Below, in pieces: positions 52,371-61,844 of a DNA stretch of 64,000 nt; the stretch's first letter is position 1; each line of letters starts with the position of its first letter. The notes below the pieces were generated by a model. It was not told the origin of the DNA and did not search any database. It was given only the letters and a program-made list of their open reading frames with translations. Origin of the DNA: Armatimonadota bacterium (GTDB lineage: Bacteria; Armatimonadota; Fimbriimonadia; Fimbriimonadales; ATM1); the NCBI GenBank assembly GCA_003577165.1, contig QEUM01000015.1, positions 1-64,000 on the forward strand, in the 5' to 3' direction. A program made the translations under genes and the position numbers.

Positions 52371-54365
52371 ATGAAGGCTGTTTCAGCTGGAAAGAGCGCG
52401 CCGGGGAGGCCCCGGACGAAGCCTCGCAATTATGCAAAGTGGCGCGCATTCACACTTCTCGGCGTGTATCTGTTCATCGCGGCCCACATCGTGCACTGGA
52501 AACTCGCAGGGCGGACGCTCGCCCCACTTGAACTGCACGAGGTGATGTACACGACGGAGGTGGGAATCCTCACCGCCGGTTTCATACTGATGGCCGCGGC
52601 GGTGTTGAGCGTTGCGATCTTCGGCCGCTTCTTCTGTTCCTGGGGATGTCACCTCATCGCGCTGCAAGATTCCTGTTACTGGCTTCTGAAGAAAGTGGGG
52701 ATTACACCGAAGCCCGTGCGCTCCCGGGCGTTGGTCCTCCTTGCTCCGTTGGTGTTCGGATACATGTTCCTGTGGCCGCACGTGGTTCGTATTTACGAAG
52801 GGCGACCGGCCCCGCAACTGCGGATCGCAGGAGATGAAGAGGGCTGGGCGTCGTTTGTGACGGAGGATTTCTGGCGCAACTTGCCGGGGCCGTGGATTGC
52901 GATCGCAACTTTCGTCATCTGCGGATTCCTCATCGTGTACCTTCTCGGGTCAAGGTCGTTTTGCGGATATGCATGCCCCTACGGGTTCGCGTTCGGGTTG
53001 ATGGATCGCGTCGCTCCTGGAAGGATTCGTTTGAAGCGATCTTTCGATCGCAAGGACTGTTTGAAGTGCGGAATCTGCACCGCATCCTGTCAGTCGCACA
53101 TTCGGGTGCATGAAGAGATCGCCGAGCACGGGATGGTTGTGGATTCGAGGTGCCTTAAGGACATGGACTGCGTCGCGATCTGTCCGAGCGAGGGTCTTCA
53201 CGTTGGGTTCGGGCCGCCCTCGCTCGCGAAGTCGTTCGCTCCGAAGTCCAAGAGGCTGGCATCGGATTACAGTTGGCCTGAGGAGTTGCTCCTCGTCGTC
53301 TCGACGTTCTTCGGCATTGCGGTGTTCCGAGGACTTTACGACGAGGTTCCGTTCCTGATGTCGGTGGGCATCGGGGCATGCCTGGCGTTTTTCGCGATCA
53401 CGACGCTGAGGCTGTTCACGCGACGAGACGTTCGATTCCAGCGATCTCAATTGAAGCGGGGGGGGAGGCTGACGGTTCCTGGAGCCGCGTTCGGCGGGAC
53501 GATGGTGATGTTCTTTGGGTTCGTCGGTCATTCTGCCGCCGTCAGAACTCATTCTTTCCTCGGCGACAGGCAGTTCGAGTCCGTTCGCGCGTCATTGTCG
53601 CGCGGCGAGGAAGCGAAGGCGAGTGACTTGCAAGGCGCGATCAGCGAGTTTCTATGGGTGGAGAGGATTGGCTTGTATCACTCTCCCGATTTGGACAGGC
53701 GCTTGGGCTCGCTGTATGAGTTGGCTGGGAAGAAGGAAGAGGCGATCGCTCGATACCGGTCTGTGCTTGCCGCCGCGCCGCGAGACGACGAGGCGAGGTC
53801 GCGCCTCGCGAACTTGCTTCTCGATTGTGGAAACAAGGCCGAGGGTGAGCGGCTCCTGCGCGAGCTTTGCGAAGGCAAGTCGCCCGCGAAGCAGAGGGGC
53901 CGCGCGTGGTTGAGGTTGGGCGAGTTTCAATTGAGGGACGGCCGGCCTGCCGAAGCGGCCGAGTCCCTGTCCGCGGCCTCGCTCCTTCTCGATCGGGACC
54001 CCGAGGCAATGACGCTGCTTGGGGATGCCCTCTTCGCGGACGCCGCGTATGGCAGGGCGCTGGATGCGTACCGGGCGGCTTGTGCGAAGCCCGGATCCAG
54101 CTTCCGATGCTGGATCGGCCTCGGCCGATGCCTGCTCGCCCTCGATCAGCCTGACGCGGCTGTGGACGCATTTCGCATGGCGACCCAAGTGAAGTCCGAC
54201 GAGGCGGATTGCCACTACTATCTCGGAGTCGCCCTGGAGGCGAGGGGAAGCCGCGCGGCGGCTTACCTTTCCTACACGAAGGCGCTCGAGATCGACCCCG
54301 GGCATGGCGAGGCCAGGAAGGCGCTGGACGACTGGAAGCGGCGCTGGGGCGGAGGCGGAGGCTAA
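52371..54365 (+). CDS. NapH/NosR/CcoG-like 4Fe-4S membrane protein with C-terminal TPR domain
   Basis: The 664-residue protein has a first membrane block (about 20-200) with FCSWGCHLIALQDSCYW and FCGYACPYGFAFG, the paired C-x-x-C-P clusters of NapH/NosR/CcoG-type proteins. Two 4Fe-4S ferredoxin clusters follow: CLKCGICTASCQ and CLKDMDCVAICP (about 225-275). A second membrane block is about 300-390. A TPR tail (about 420-660) carries repeats such as LYELAGKKEEAIARYRSVL and YYLGVALEARGSRAAAYLSYTKALEIDP. NapH-type proteins move electrons from quinol to periplasmic or copper enzymes. The divergent cytochrome-cupredoxin protein is a plausible partner. GTG 52368 is an alternative start. Confidence 0.87.
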   Translation: MKAVSAGKSAPGRPRTKPRNYAKWRAFTLLGVYLFIAAHIVHWKLAGRTLAPLELHEVMYTTEVGILTAGFILMAAAVLSVAIFGRFFCSWGCHLIALQDSCYWLLKKVGITPKPVRSRALVLLAPLVFGYMFLWPHVVRIYEGRPAPQLRIAGDEEGWASFVTEDFWRNLPGPWIAIATFVICGFLIVYLLGSRSFCGYACPYGFAFGLMDRVAPGRIRLKRSFDRKDCLKCGICTASCQSHIRVHEEIAEHGMVVDSRCLKDMDCVAICPSEGLHVGFGPPSLAKSFAPKSKRLASDYSWPEELLLVVSTFFGIAVFRGLYDEVPFLMSVGIGACLAFFAITTLRLFTRRDVRFQRSQLKRGGRLTVPGAAFGGTMVMFFGFVGHSAAVRTHSFLGDRQFESVRASLSRGEEAKASDLQGAISEFLWVERIGLYHSPDLDRRLGSLYELAGKKEEAIARYRSVLAAAPRDDEARSRLANLLLDCGNKAEGERLLRELCEGKSPAKQRGRAWLRLGEFQLRDGRPAEAAESLSAASLLLDRDPEAMTLLGDALFADAAYGRALDAYRAACAKPGSSFRCWIGLGRCLLALDQPDAAVDAFRMATQVKSDEADCHYYLGVALEARGSRAAAYLSYTKALEIDPGHGEARKALDDWKRRWGGGGG

Positions 54366-54424
54366 TTCACTTCCGGGAATCCAACCGCAATTCCCTGCCG
54401 TATGATGTGCCAGGAGGGCAATCA

Positions 54425-55219
54425 ATGCGGTTCTTGATGGTGTTCATTACGGTGGCGGCCGCCTGCGCGGTAGTCGGACAGGACTGGGCGAAGGCTCGGC
54501 TCGACGCTTCGCCACGGCACATGGAGTGGGTTTCGGTGAAGAGCGGAGCGCGCGAGGTGAAGTGCTTCGTCGCCTATCCCGAAAAGAAGGAGAAGACCGC
54601 CGCCATCATCTTGATTCACGAGATCATGGGCATGACAGAGTGGGTGATGTCGGTGGCGGACCAGATCGCCGAGGCGGGATACATAGCGATCGCCCCGGAC
54701 TTCTTAAGCGGCATGGGGCCGAACGGCGGTCGAACGACCGACTTCGCCGATGTCGGAAAGGTGCGCGAGGCGATCAGCGGGCTTCCCGCGCAGCAGGTGA
54801 TCTCGGACCTCAACGCCGCATGTGATTACGCGTTGACGTTGCCGAGTTGCAACGGAAAGATCGCGGTGGGCGGATTCTGCTGGGGGGGGACACAGACCTT
54901 TCGCTTCGCCACAGAACGAAAGGACCTGAAAGCGGCATTCGTGTTCTATGGAACAGGACCGACGGATGCGTCCGCGATTGCAAAGATCGCCTGTCCGGTT
55001 TACGGATTCTATGGCGGGAACGACAACCGAGTGAACGCGACGATTCCCGACAGCGAGAAGTTGATGAAGGAAGCGGGCAAGACGTATCAGCCCGTGATCT
55101 ATGAGGGAGCCGGCCACGGCTTTATGCGGGCGGGCGAACAGCTGGGCGGAAGCGCTGAGAACGTGAAAGCGAGAGAAGAGGCCTGGACGCGCTGGAAATC
55201 GATCCTCGAAAAACTGTAA
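54425..55219 (+). CDS. Secreted dienelactone-hydrolase-family protein
   Basis: The 264-residue alpha/beta hydrolase starts at ATG 54425 behind AGGAGG. It carries a signal peptide (about 1-18). Catalytic elements are the LIHEIMGM Glu, the nucleophile elbow G-G-F-C-W-G-G-T with Cys, the acid in GFYGGNDNRV and the C-terminal GAGHGFM His. The family hydrolyses dienelactone and related esters; periplasmic location is unusual for classical dlhA. A G octamer lies in the nucleophile loop codons. It follows the Fe-S protein by 59 bp. Confidence 0.87.
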   Translation: MRFLMVFITVAAACAVVGQDWAKARLDASPRHMEWVSVKSGAREVKCFVAYPEKKEKTAAIILIHEIMGMTEWVMSVADQIAEAGYIAIAPDFLSGMGPNGGRTTDFADVGKVREAISGLPAQQVISDLNAACDYALTLPSCNGKIAVGGFCWGGTQTFRFATERKDLKAAFVFYGTGPTDASAIAKIACPVYGFYGGNDNRVNATIPDSEKLMKEAGKTYQPVIYEGAGHGFMRAGEQLGGSAENVKAREEAWTRWKSILEKL

Positions 55220-55261
55220 TCGCAGGCGAAGAGTCCGATTAGGGGATAATCCCTCACTGGG

Positions 55262-56542
55262 ATGGCAGGGCAGGTTGGCACGCGTTTGTTTCATTGGGCG
55301 CGCATCGCGTCCCTGCTTTCGCTGCTGACGCTCGCGATCGGAGTTCTGATCGGCCTCGCAGCGAAGAGCTCGCCCGGCTCGTTTGCTTCAGATTTCGTGA
55401 ATGCCGTCGCGCCCATCGGCAAGGCATGGGCGATTGCGATGCAGGTTTGCGCGATCCCGTTGACCGTCGCGCTGCTGCTATCCGCGATCGTATGCCGGGA
55501 CCGGGCGTCAGACTTGGGCCGAATTGGAGCCAGGACGATTCTCGTGTTCATCCTGTTTCTCATCTTCGGTGCGCTGCTTTCCCTCTCGATCACCGCTTGG
55601 GTGACGTCGAGTTACCCCCCCGAAAGCGCTATTGCATCCGCCGGCGCGGAGTCGCTTCCTGAGGGCGTGGTTTCCTCCGGGGGGGCGACGAGCGTCGCCG
55701 GATTCTTCGCGGCGGCGTTCAGGGGCGACATGCTCTCGATCGTCGTGCTCACGCTGCTTGTGGGTCTCGCGATTCGGCTCGGGCCGCGGCAGGTGTCGGT
55801 TTGGACAGGGCCTGTGTTCGAGCAGGCGGCACGTTTCGTGATGGCTGTGACCTTGGTCGGGATCATCCTCATGCCGATGGGCGTTCTTGGCATCGCATCG
55901 AAGTTCGCGGTCGAGCATGGGGCGGGATTCGTCGGCAACGCTCTCTACTTCGTCGCGCTCGTCAGCGCGGTGCACGTCATCTATATCGCTTTGCTCTATC
56001 CTTTGACGGCTTCTCTCGGCCGTGTGAGCATGTTGTACTTTGCTCGTGCCGCGGCCCCCGCGCAGGCCGCAGCGGCGTCGACGCGATCCTCTCTCGCCTG
56101 TCTGCCGATCACCATGCAGTGCGCGCGCGAAACGCTGAGGCTGCCGGAGGGGGTCGTTTCGTTCGTGCTTCCTCTGGCGGTTTCGGTGTTCAAAGCGAAT
56201 CGCACGCTCTCAAGCCCGACAAAACTCGTGTTCCTCGCGGCGGTGTACGGGGTTCATTTGGAGCCGGTCGCCGTCGTCACGTTCATCGTGGCCGTGATGC
56301 TGCTCAGCATCGCATCGCCGGGGCTTCCGAGCATGGGGAGAATGACCACGTTCGGCGCTTATGTTGCTGCAGGTTTGCCGCCGGAGGGCGTTCTCATGAT
56401 GGAGCCTCTCGATCCTGTGCCCGACGTGTTCAAGACTGCGGCAAACGTCACCGCAAACCTCAGTTCGACGGCGATCGTCGCGCGCATGAGCGGGGAAGTC
56501 GTGGAGGCCGACTCCGGCGAGCCCGTCAGGCTTCCGGCGTGA
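55262..56542 (+). CDS. Dicarboxylate/amino acid:cation symporter (DAACS) 1
   Basis: The 426-residue transporter has eight or so membrane helices and family features in the second half: hairpin Ser-rich segment PAQAAAASTRSSLACLPITM, SFVLPLAVSVFKANRTLSSPTKLVFLAAVYG and LLSIASPGLPSMGRMTTFGAYVAAGLPPEGVLMMEPLDPVPDVFKTAANVTANLSSTAIVA. Glutamate or C4-dicarboxylate uptake with Na+ or H+ is expected. The loop after helix 3 is shorter than in DctA. It converges with the ligase gene on the other strand (17-bp overlap). Confidence 0.88.
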   Translation: MAGQVGTRLFHWARIASLLSLLTLAIGVLIGLAAKSSPGSFASDFVNAVAPIGKAWAIAMQVCAIPLTVALLLSAIVCRDRASDLGRIGARTILVFILFLIFGALLSLSITAWVTSSYPPESAIASAGAESLPEGVVSSGGATSVAGFFAAAFRGDMLSIVVLTLLVGLAIRLGPRQVSVWTGPVFEQAARFVMAVTLVGIILMPMGVLGIASKFAVEHGAGFVGNALYFVALVSAVHVIYIALLYPLTASLGRVSMLYFARAAAPAQAAAASTRSSLACLPITMQCARETLRLPEGVVSFVLPLAVSVFKANRTLSSPTKLVFLAAVYGVHLEPVAVVTFIVAVMLLSIASPGLPSMGRMTTFGAYVAAGLPPEGVLMMEPLDPVPDVFKTAANVTANLSSTAIVARMSGEVVEADSGEPVRLPA

Positions 56543-57887
56543 AGTCGATCACGAACCTTGTGCGCTTCCCGCTGGGAAGGGGGGGGAGTGACGCGACTCG
56601 CGTGACCGTGAGGGTGACAGGCTCCTCCACAAGGTCCGAGAGCCCGCGCCTCGCTTCCTCGAAGTCCTTTTGGGTTCCGCGCGACCCCTCTTCCACGACA
56701 AGTTCGAACACGTTGTAGTCCTTCTGCCGAAGGAGAAACGGGCCGAAGCCCTCGACATCTTGCAGCGCCTTCGAAACGTGACGCGCAAGTCGCTTTCTGC
56801 CGTCACGCAGGACGACGCGAGAAACCTCACGTCCTTCGAGCCTCTCGATCGTCGTCATAGTTCGTCCGCATGGACAGCGGCCCCCGAGCGTCGCCAGATC
56901 GCCGAGCTTGTAACGAATCATCGGCGTGGCGAGATTGTGCAGCGAGGTCAAGACGACGTGGCCGGTCTCACCCGGGTTTCCCGGCTTTCCGTGATCGTCC
57001 AGGATTTCGACGATGACGTTGTAATCGTGGACGTGGTAGTTCCTCGTGTCCGGACACTCCACTGCGATTCGCCCGATTTCGCGAGTTCCATAGGTGTCGA
57101 AAATGCGGCAGCCGAAGTGGCTGGCGAGCCGCTCTCGCACGGGCTCGTATAGAGTTTCGCCGATGGTCATGGCGATTTCGAACATCGGTCCGTCGAGAGC
57201 CGACGAGAGCGACTCGAGCATCGTCGGCGTTGCGCTAATGTATTCGGGCCTCACCTCTCGGAGAGTGTCCGCGACCACCGTCTCTTTCGATCCGACGCGG
57301 AACACGTAGCCCCTCCCGAACGGGAGCAGTCTGCCGAGCAGGGGTTCCTCCCATGAATTCGTGACGACGCAGTTCAGCCTGGAGTCGTATCCGCGCACGT
57401 TTGGTCCGACGTCGAACCGGATCGAAGCGCAGGAGCGCCTGGGATCGAGGCCCATCCAATCGTATTCGAGCAGTTTGCAGGCCGATCGCCAGACCTCCGT
57501 TCGCGTCGAGCGCAGAACGGTCACCTTTTTTCCGGTCGTGCCCGAGGTCTCGACCATCTCCACCGGCGCGGAGTCTGGCGCGGACTTCTCCGCCGTGCGG
57601 TCTTCGAGCGGCGCCTGCGATGCGAGGTCGCGAGTCAGGATGGGAACCGCGCGAAAGTCCTCCCAGCTGCGAATCTCTTCCACGTCGCGATAGAGGTCGC
57701 GGTAGAGCGGAACGTTGTCCTTCGCGTGTCGAACCAAAACCGATGCCAATTGAAGTTGTTTTTGGCTCCGCTCCTCAAGCGGCGCGCGCTGAGATAGGTG
57801 GAGCGTTGCGTACGCTCGTCGCAGAGAGTCGAGCGCCGGATGACGGACTCCCAAGTCGAATTTGGAGAGGATGTCGTCGCGCGGCAT
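56526..57887 (-). CDS. PaaK-like AMP-forming ligase (phenylacetate-CoA ligase / coenzyme F390 synthetase family)
   Basis: The 453-residue protein starts at ATG 57887, after the stop of the second symporter gene. It has the adenylate-forming P-loop ETSGTTGKKVTVL, IGETLYEPVRERL, DTYGTREIGRIAVE (motif with adenine-stacking Tyr and Glu) and PMIRYKLGDLA with the ribose-binding Asp. It also has a CPCGRTM metal-binding tail as in F390 synthetases. It activates an aryl or small carboxylic acid as the adenylate, then CoA or another acceptor. The ligand is unknown. It follows the symporter gene by 20 bp, suggesting uptake and activation of the same acid. Confidence 0.85.
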   Translation of the reverse strand: MPRDDILSKFDLGVRHPALDSLRRAYATLHLSQRAPLEERSQKQLQLASVLVRHAKDNVPLYRDLYRDVEEIRSWEDFRAVPILTRDLASQAPLEDRTAEKSAPDSAPVEMVETSGTTGKKVTVLRSTRTEVWRSACKLLEYDWMGLDPRRSCASIRFDVGPNVRGYDSRLNCVVTNSWEEPLLGRLLPFGRGYVFRVGSKETVVADTLREVRPEYISATPTMLESLSSALDGPMFEIAMTIGETLYEPVRERLASHFGCRIFDTYGTREIGRIAVECPDTRNYHVHDYNVIVEILDDHGKPGNPGETGHVVLTSLHNLATPMIRYKLGDLATLGGRCPCGRTMTTIERLEGREVSRVVLRDGRKRLARHVSKALQDVEGFGPFLLRQKDYNVFELVVEEGSRGTQKDFEEARRGLSDLVEEPVTLTVTRVASLPPLPSGKRTRFVIDFTPEA

Positions 57888-57907
57888 GAGTCGAGGTCGA
57901 TGCCGAG

Positions 57908-59218
57908 TTACGCTCTCGCTGCCGCTTTGGCAGCGCTCCTTCGCTCCATTTCGGTCACGCACGCCGCGATCGTCACGTCGCCCGTGACGTTGAGCACGGT
58001 TCGGCTCATGTCGAGAACCCGGTCCACTCCGAGCACCAGCCCGATCGCTTCGGGGGGGACGTTGAACTTCATCAGAATGATCGCGATCATCGGCCATGCG
58101 CCGCCGGGGACGCCCGCTGTGCCGATGCCGGCGACGATCGCGAGGCCCATCACACCCAATTGCTGCTCGAAGGACAACTGAACTCCGAACACCTGCGCGA
58201 GGAACAGCACCGTGATGCCTTCGAAGAGCGCGGTCCCGTTCTGATTCGCGGTCGCTCCGACGGTCAGGACGAACGAGGAAATGTCCTTCGGAAGTTTCGC
58301 GTCCTCCTGAGCTACGCGGAGCGCCGTCGGGAGCGTCGCATTGCTCGAACTCGTCGCGAACGCGGTCATCATGATCTCGCGGATTTGGGAGAAGAACTTC
58401 CACGGATTTCTTCGTGCGACGAGGCGCAACACCGCGGCATAGATGACGAACTGGTGGAAGGCGAGGCCGGCGAGAACGATGAACACGTATTTGCCGAGTT
58501 CGACGATCGCTTCGATCCCGAGCTTTGTGATCGCAAAGAACATGAGCGCGGCAACGGCCACCGGCGCTACGCGCATCGCGAAGTCTATGATCTTAAGAGT
58601 GATCGCGAACAGCGCCTCCAGGAATGCGCGAAACGGCGCAGACTGCTCCTTTGGGACCGCTGTCATCGCCAGGCCGAACATCAATGCGAAGAACATCAGG
58701 GGCAGCAGCCCCCCCTCGAGCGCGCGGGTCGCATCTTGAACCGGGTTTTGTGACACGACTTCAAGAAGTGAGTCGGCTACGCTTTTCGCTTCCTTCGTCG
58801 CCTCGATCTTTTTCGCCGCGTCCTCTTGTTGACCGATCGAAGCCATCAGGTCCGCGCGCCTTTCCGCGCTGATCCCGCGCCCCGGTTCGAATGAGTTGAA
58901 GAGAAGGAGGCCGACGGCGACGGCGAGGCTGGAGAGCACGATCGTCATCGCGAGCGAGCGGAGGCCGATGCGCCCGACGCGCCGCGCGTCGCCGATCTCC
59001 GCAACCCCGAGCACAAGGGCTGCGAATAGCAAAGGCACGACGACCATGAAGATGAGCCTGAGGAACACTTGGCCGACCGGCCGCGCGATGTTGTCGGCGA
59101 AGAACTTGAGCTGATCGTTGTCGGTGCCGACGGTCGCCGTGGCGATGATGCCGGCGACGGCGCCCACCAACAGGCCGATGAAGATCTGCGTGTGGAGAGG
59201 AAAGCGCCCTTTGCCCAT
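57908..59218 (-). CDS. Dicarboxylate/amino acid:cation symporter (DAACS) 2
   Basis: The 436-residue transporter shows the same family as the one at 55262. It has an N-terminal block HTQIFIGLLVGAVAGI and a FATSSSNATLPTALRVA hairpin. The core is FVLTVGATANQNGTALFEGI, AGIGTAGVPGGAWPMI and GLVLGVDRVLDMSRTVLNVTGDVTIAACVTE with the conserved Asp and NxxxD helix 8. It is closer to GltP/DctA than the first copy, with all the Na+ or substrate residues I can check. It is followed by a ligase gene 20 bp downstream. Confidence 0.9.
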   Translation of the reverse strand: MGKGRFPLHTQIFIGLLVGAVAGIIATATVGTDNDQLKFFADNIARPVGQVFLRLIFMVVVPLLFAALVLGVAEIGDARRVGRIGLRSLAMTIVLSSLAVAVGLLLFNSFEPGRGISAERRADLMASIGQQEDAAKKIEATKEAKSVADSLLEVVSQNPVQDATRALEGGLLPLMFFALMFGLAMTAVPKEQSAPFRAFLEALFAITLKIIDFAMRVAPVAVAALMFFAITKLGIEAIVELGKYVFIVLAGLAFHQFVIYAAVLRLVARRNPWKFFSQIREIMMTAFATSSSNATLPTALRVAQEDAKLPKDISSFVLTVGATANQNGTALFEGITVLFLAQVFGVQLSFEQQLGVMGLAIVAGIGTAGVPGGAWPMIAIILMKFNVPPEAIGLVLGVDRVLDMSRTVLNVTGDVTIAACVTEMERRSAAKAAARA

Positions 59219-59257
59219 AGAGTCCGCGTATGGTTCGACGCGGAACGTTCGACTCCT

Positions 59258-60880
59258 CTACTTCCTAGCCGTCAGGCTGTCGAGCGCCCGGAGAATCTCC
59301 TCCACGGAGATGTCGTCGATGCAATCCGCGCCTCGGCCCTCGCGAATCGCGCAAGCGCCCCAGGGCCCTGTGGGTACGCCGAAGCCTTTGCGGCACGTGA
59401 TCCCGTGCGTTTCGGCACACCTCGCTTGCCACTTGCGCCAGATGGCTGTCCAGGGCGCAGCATCACCGCATCCGCCGATGAGCGTTCCGGGGTCGTGAGT
59501 CGCACAAAGCCAGACGGTGGGAATCCCGAGTGCGTTGGCCATGAACGAGGGTCCGGAATCGAAGCCGATCCATCCCGAGAGGCCTTTCACGTAATGGGCG
59601 AGGTGATCCACCGTCGGCGTCTCCGCGGTGAGGAAGCAATCCTCCAGCCCTTCGGGTGGGGGGCCATCGTATCCCATCGGAAAGACGAGCGCCTTTCGGC
59701 CGCTTTCACGGATCGCTCGCACGAGTTCGGGCCACTTGGAATAGTATTTGCTCAAAGCGCCCCCCCGGACCTGTATACCGATGGTCCCCCCCGGTACCTG
59801 CGGCAGATCGAGCGGCCGCGGGCGGAAAACCATTCTCCTCGGGCCTCGATAGGCCGAGAGACCGAGGATCGCGTAAGCGAAGTGGGACGATCCGACCGGC
59901 ATCGCCATGAGGTTCCAGTGAAGCGCTTCGCTTGGAAGTTCCTCGGGCCGCGAGTATCGAACGACTTCGGACACAGCCGGGCACCGTTCGAGGACTTCTG
60001 CGGCGCCCCCCCGCGCGTAAGCGCGGATTCGAACCCGGGGAAAGGCCGCGTTGAATACGGCAAGGCCGGAGGTCACCATCAATGCGTCTCCGAGCCCAGC
60101 GCGCGGGTGCATGGCGAATGAGTAACTGTCCATCAGAGGCGGCAGGGCGTATCCGTCTCCAGTCAGGATCCTTTGAAACACTCGGTCGCGAATGCGATAC
60201 AGTTCGGAGGGCGCCTCGTTCACATAGCGGAGCACATTCTCCGAATTCACTTCGATCGGCTTCGCCTTCGGGTCGGAGGGGGGGAGAATGCGAGGCCGGA
60301 TCGGTCTTCCGTTGAAATCCATCGGCGCGCCGAGGGCGAGGCTGGTCCGTTGCCAGTCTTCTGGTTCGTCCACCGAGGGCGACGGTTCCGACGCGATCGG
60401 CGCAGTTGGGACGACGGTGACCTTGATCCCGAGGAGCGCAAGGCGCGCCTGGAGATCGAGCGCGAATCCGTGCCGCCGGAAAGCCTCGTTCCAACCGCGA
60501 CTGCCGTCGAGGACCTCCCGAGACAGTGCGAATACGCGCTCGTCTATCCACCGCGTCGTGATCCAAGGAAACACCCCCCCCGTTGGACGTTGATCGGGAT
60601 TGCTGGAGTCCGCGAAGACGGGGACGGCGAAGGGGTAGGAGGCGAGTTGTCGCACGACCTCCGCCGCGCCTTGCAGGCTCGCGCCCTCCTGCCAGAACAC
60701 GACGTGCGACCCGGAGGCGTTTCGCGCTGCGCGGAGGGCGGTTCCCGGAATCGTGCTGTCTTGCGACTCCGCCTCAGCCGGCGTGACGACGATCCAGTCT
60801 TGTGTGGGGTCGTCGGGCAGCGTCGGAGGTGCGCCGGACCAGGAGAGATAGACGACAGTCGTTCGCCGCTGCATTTCCAT
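59258..60880 (-). CDS. Glycosyltransferase family 9 (heptosyltransferase)-like protein
   Basis: The 540-residue protein has a C-terminal GT9-like half (about 250-480): MHPRAGLGDALMVTSGLAVFNAAFP, GGTIGIQVRGG and the nucleotide-site GWIGFDSGPSFMANALGIPTVWL. A Cys-rich segment lies near the end (CGDAAP, CRKGFGVPTGPWGACAIREGRGADC). The N-terminal 200 residues resemble a GT2-type accessory part but have no clear metal motif. It probably transfers a sugar to a surface glycan. Neighbours give no clue. A C octamer lies at 60574-60581 on the plus strand. Confidence 0.72.
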   Translation of the reverse strand: MEMQRRTTVVYLSWSGAPPTLPDDPTQDWIVVTPAEAESQDSTIPGTALRAARNASGSHVVFWQEGASLQGAAEVVRQLASYPFAVPVFADSSNPDQRPTGGVFPWITTRWIDERVFALSREVLDGSRGWNEAFRRHGFALDLQARLALLGIKVTVVPTAPIASEPSPSVDEPEDWQRTSLALGAPMDFNGRPIRPRILPPSDPKAKPIEVNSENVLRYVNEAPSELYRIRDRVFQRILTGDGYALPPLMDSYSFAMHPRAGLGDALMVTSGLAVFNAAFPRVRIRAYARGGAAEVLERCPAVSEVVRYSRPEELPSEALHWNLMAMPVGSSHFAYAILGLSAYRGPRRMVFRPRPLDLPQVPGGTIGIQVRGGALSKYYSKWPELVRAIRESGRKALVFPMGYDGPPPEGLEDCFLTAETPTVDHLAHYVKGLSGWIGFDSGPSFMANALGIPTVWLCATHDPGTLIGGCGDAAPWTAIWRKWQARCAETHGITCRKGFGVPTGPWGACAIREGRGADCIDDISVEEILRALDSLTARK

Positions 60881-61087
60881 CCGCGTCGAGTCACGACCTA
60901 GGCGGGCGAGGTCGGCCGATGCGTCGGGAGCGTACCTGCTCCGGCCGTGGTGGCACGCCCACTCCTTCCGGCGAACAATTCTTCGGTCCCTCGGCGTCTA
61001 ACGAAATGGAGCGTCGCCCGCGCGGGTCGGGCGCCGCCGAGGCCGAGTTTCGGCAGCGATGGCGGGCGCGCTTTTTGGAGGAGGCAA

Positions 61088-61819
61088 GTGAGCCGCATCA
61101 AGGTCGCTGCAGGTGTGCTCGTCGTCTGCGTCGGTTTGGCCGGGCTTTGGTTTTGGTCCCGGTCGCGTCCCCGCACTATCGCAGACGACGCTGTCGTCCT
61201 GCTCGAGGCGCTTCTGGAGGGGGACGCCAAAACGCTGTGGGACGGCAGCGTTGAAAAGAAGCGAGGCGACTCCGGCTTGACGGGGGAGGAGTTCGAATTC
61301 CTCTATCGCGAACTGATTCGGCCGAGGCTGGAGCGATGGAAGCCCTATGGGTCTATTGTGAAGCCCGAGTATGTGAACCCCGACGGCTCACAGGGCGCGA
61401 TGATCGGGATCCGATCTGCGAACGGCCTGGAGCGAGCCCTCTCGATCTCCGTTCGCGACGATGGAACCGGTCGGGGCCGAACACGAGTGGTCTCGCTATT
61501 GAATCGCGTGTGGGTCTTAGAATACGAGGCGAGCGGTGGGAATTTGCGGCCCAACGGCTATCGGCTCGCGGCGGAGTATTTCGGCTTGAAGAAAGACATG
61601 CCCTACTTGGTGGGCGTGGGGATGGCCGGCAAGACGCCGGTCGGCGAGCGAGAGAAGGTGATGCCGCTCAAGGAGTGGTACGAGACGGCGAAGAAGGAGG
61701 CGGAGTTTTTCGCGTCTCGTCTGCTGCAGACGTCTCAGCCGCGGCCCGCGCGTCCGCCGGCGGGGGGTGAGTCGCCGAAGCCGTCTGGCGAGAGGAGCGA
61801 GGCCGAGCGTGGTTGGTGA
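61088..61819 (+). CDS. Membrane-anchored protein of unknown function
   Basis: The start is GTG 61088, which has GGAGGAGG about 5 nt upstream; an in-frame upstream ATG would add an Arg-rich, low-complexity stretch. The 243-residue protein has one N-terminal membrane helix (about 6-23), an alpha-beta domain and a Pro/Arg-rich tail. The domain resembles an NTF2-like/DUF fold: LLEALLEGDAKTLWDGS and LYRELIRPRLERWKPYG. Function is not known. It is immediately before a PEP-CTERM gene. Confidence 0.65.
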   Translation: MSRIKVAAGVLVVCVGLAGLWFWSRSRPRTIADDAVVLLEALLEGDAKTLWDGSVEKKRGDSGLTGEEFEFLYRELIRPRLERWKPYGSIVKPEYVNPDGSQGAMIGIRSANGLERALSISVRDDGTGRGRTRVVSLLNRVWVLEYEASGGNLRPNGYRLAAEYFGLKKDMPYLVGVGMAGKTPVGEREKVMPLKEWYETAKKEAEFFASRLLQTSQPRPARPPAGGESPKPSGERSEAERGW

Positions 61820-61844
61820 GCCCTTCGGTGGAAGGTTGAGCGCG

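Noticed and set aside
55240-55260. Terminator-like inverted repeat GGGGATAATCCC before the first symporter
   Set aside because: The stem is only about 4-5 bp and lacks a T run.
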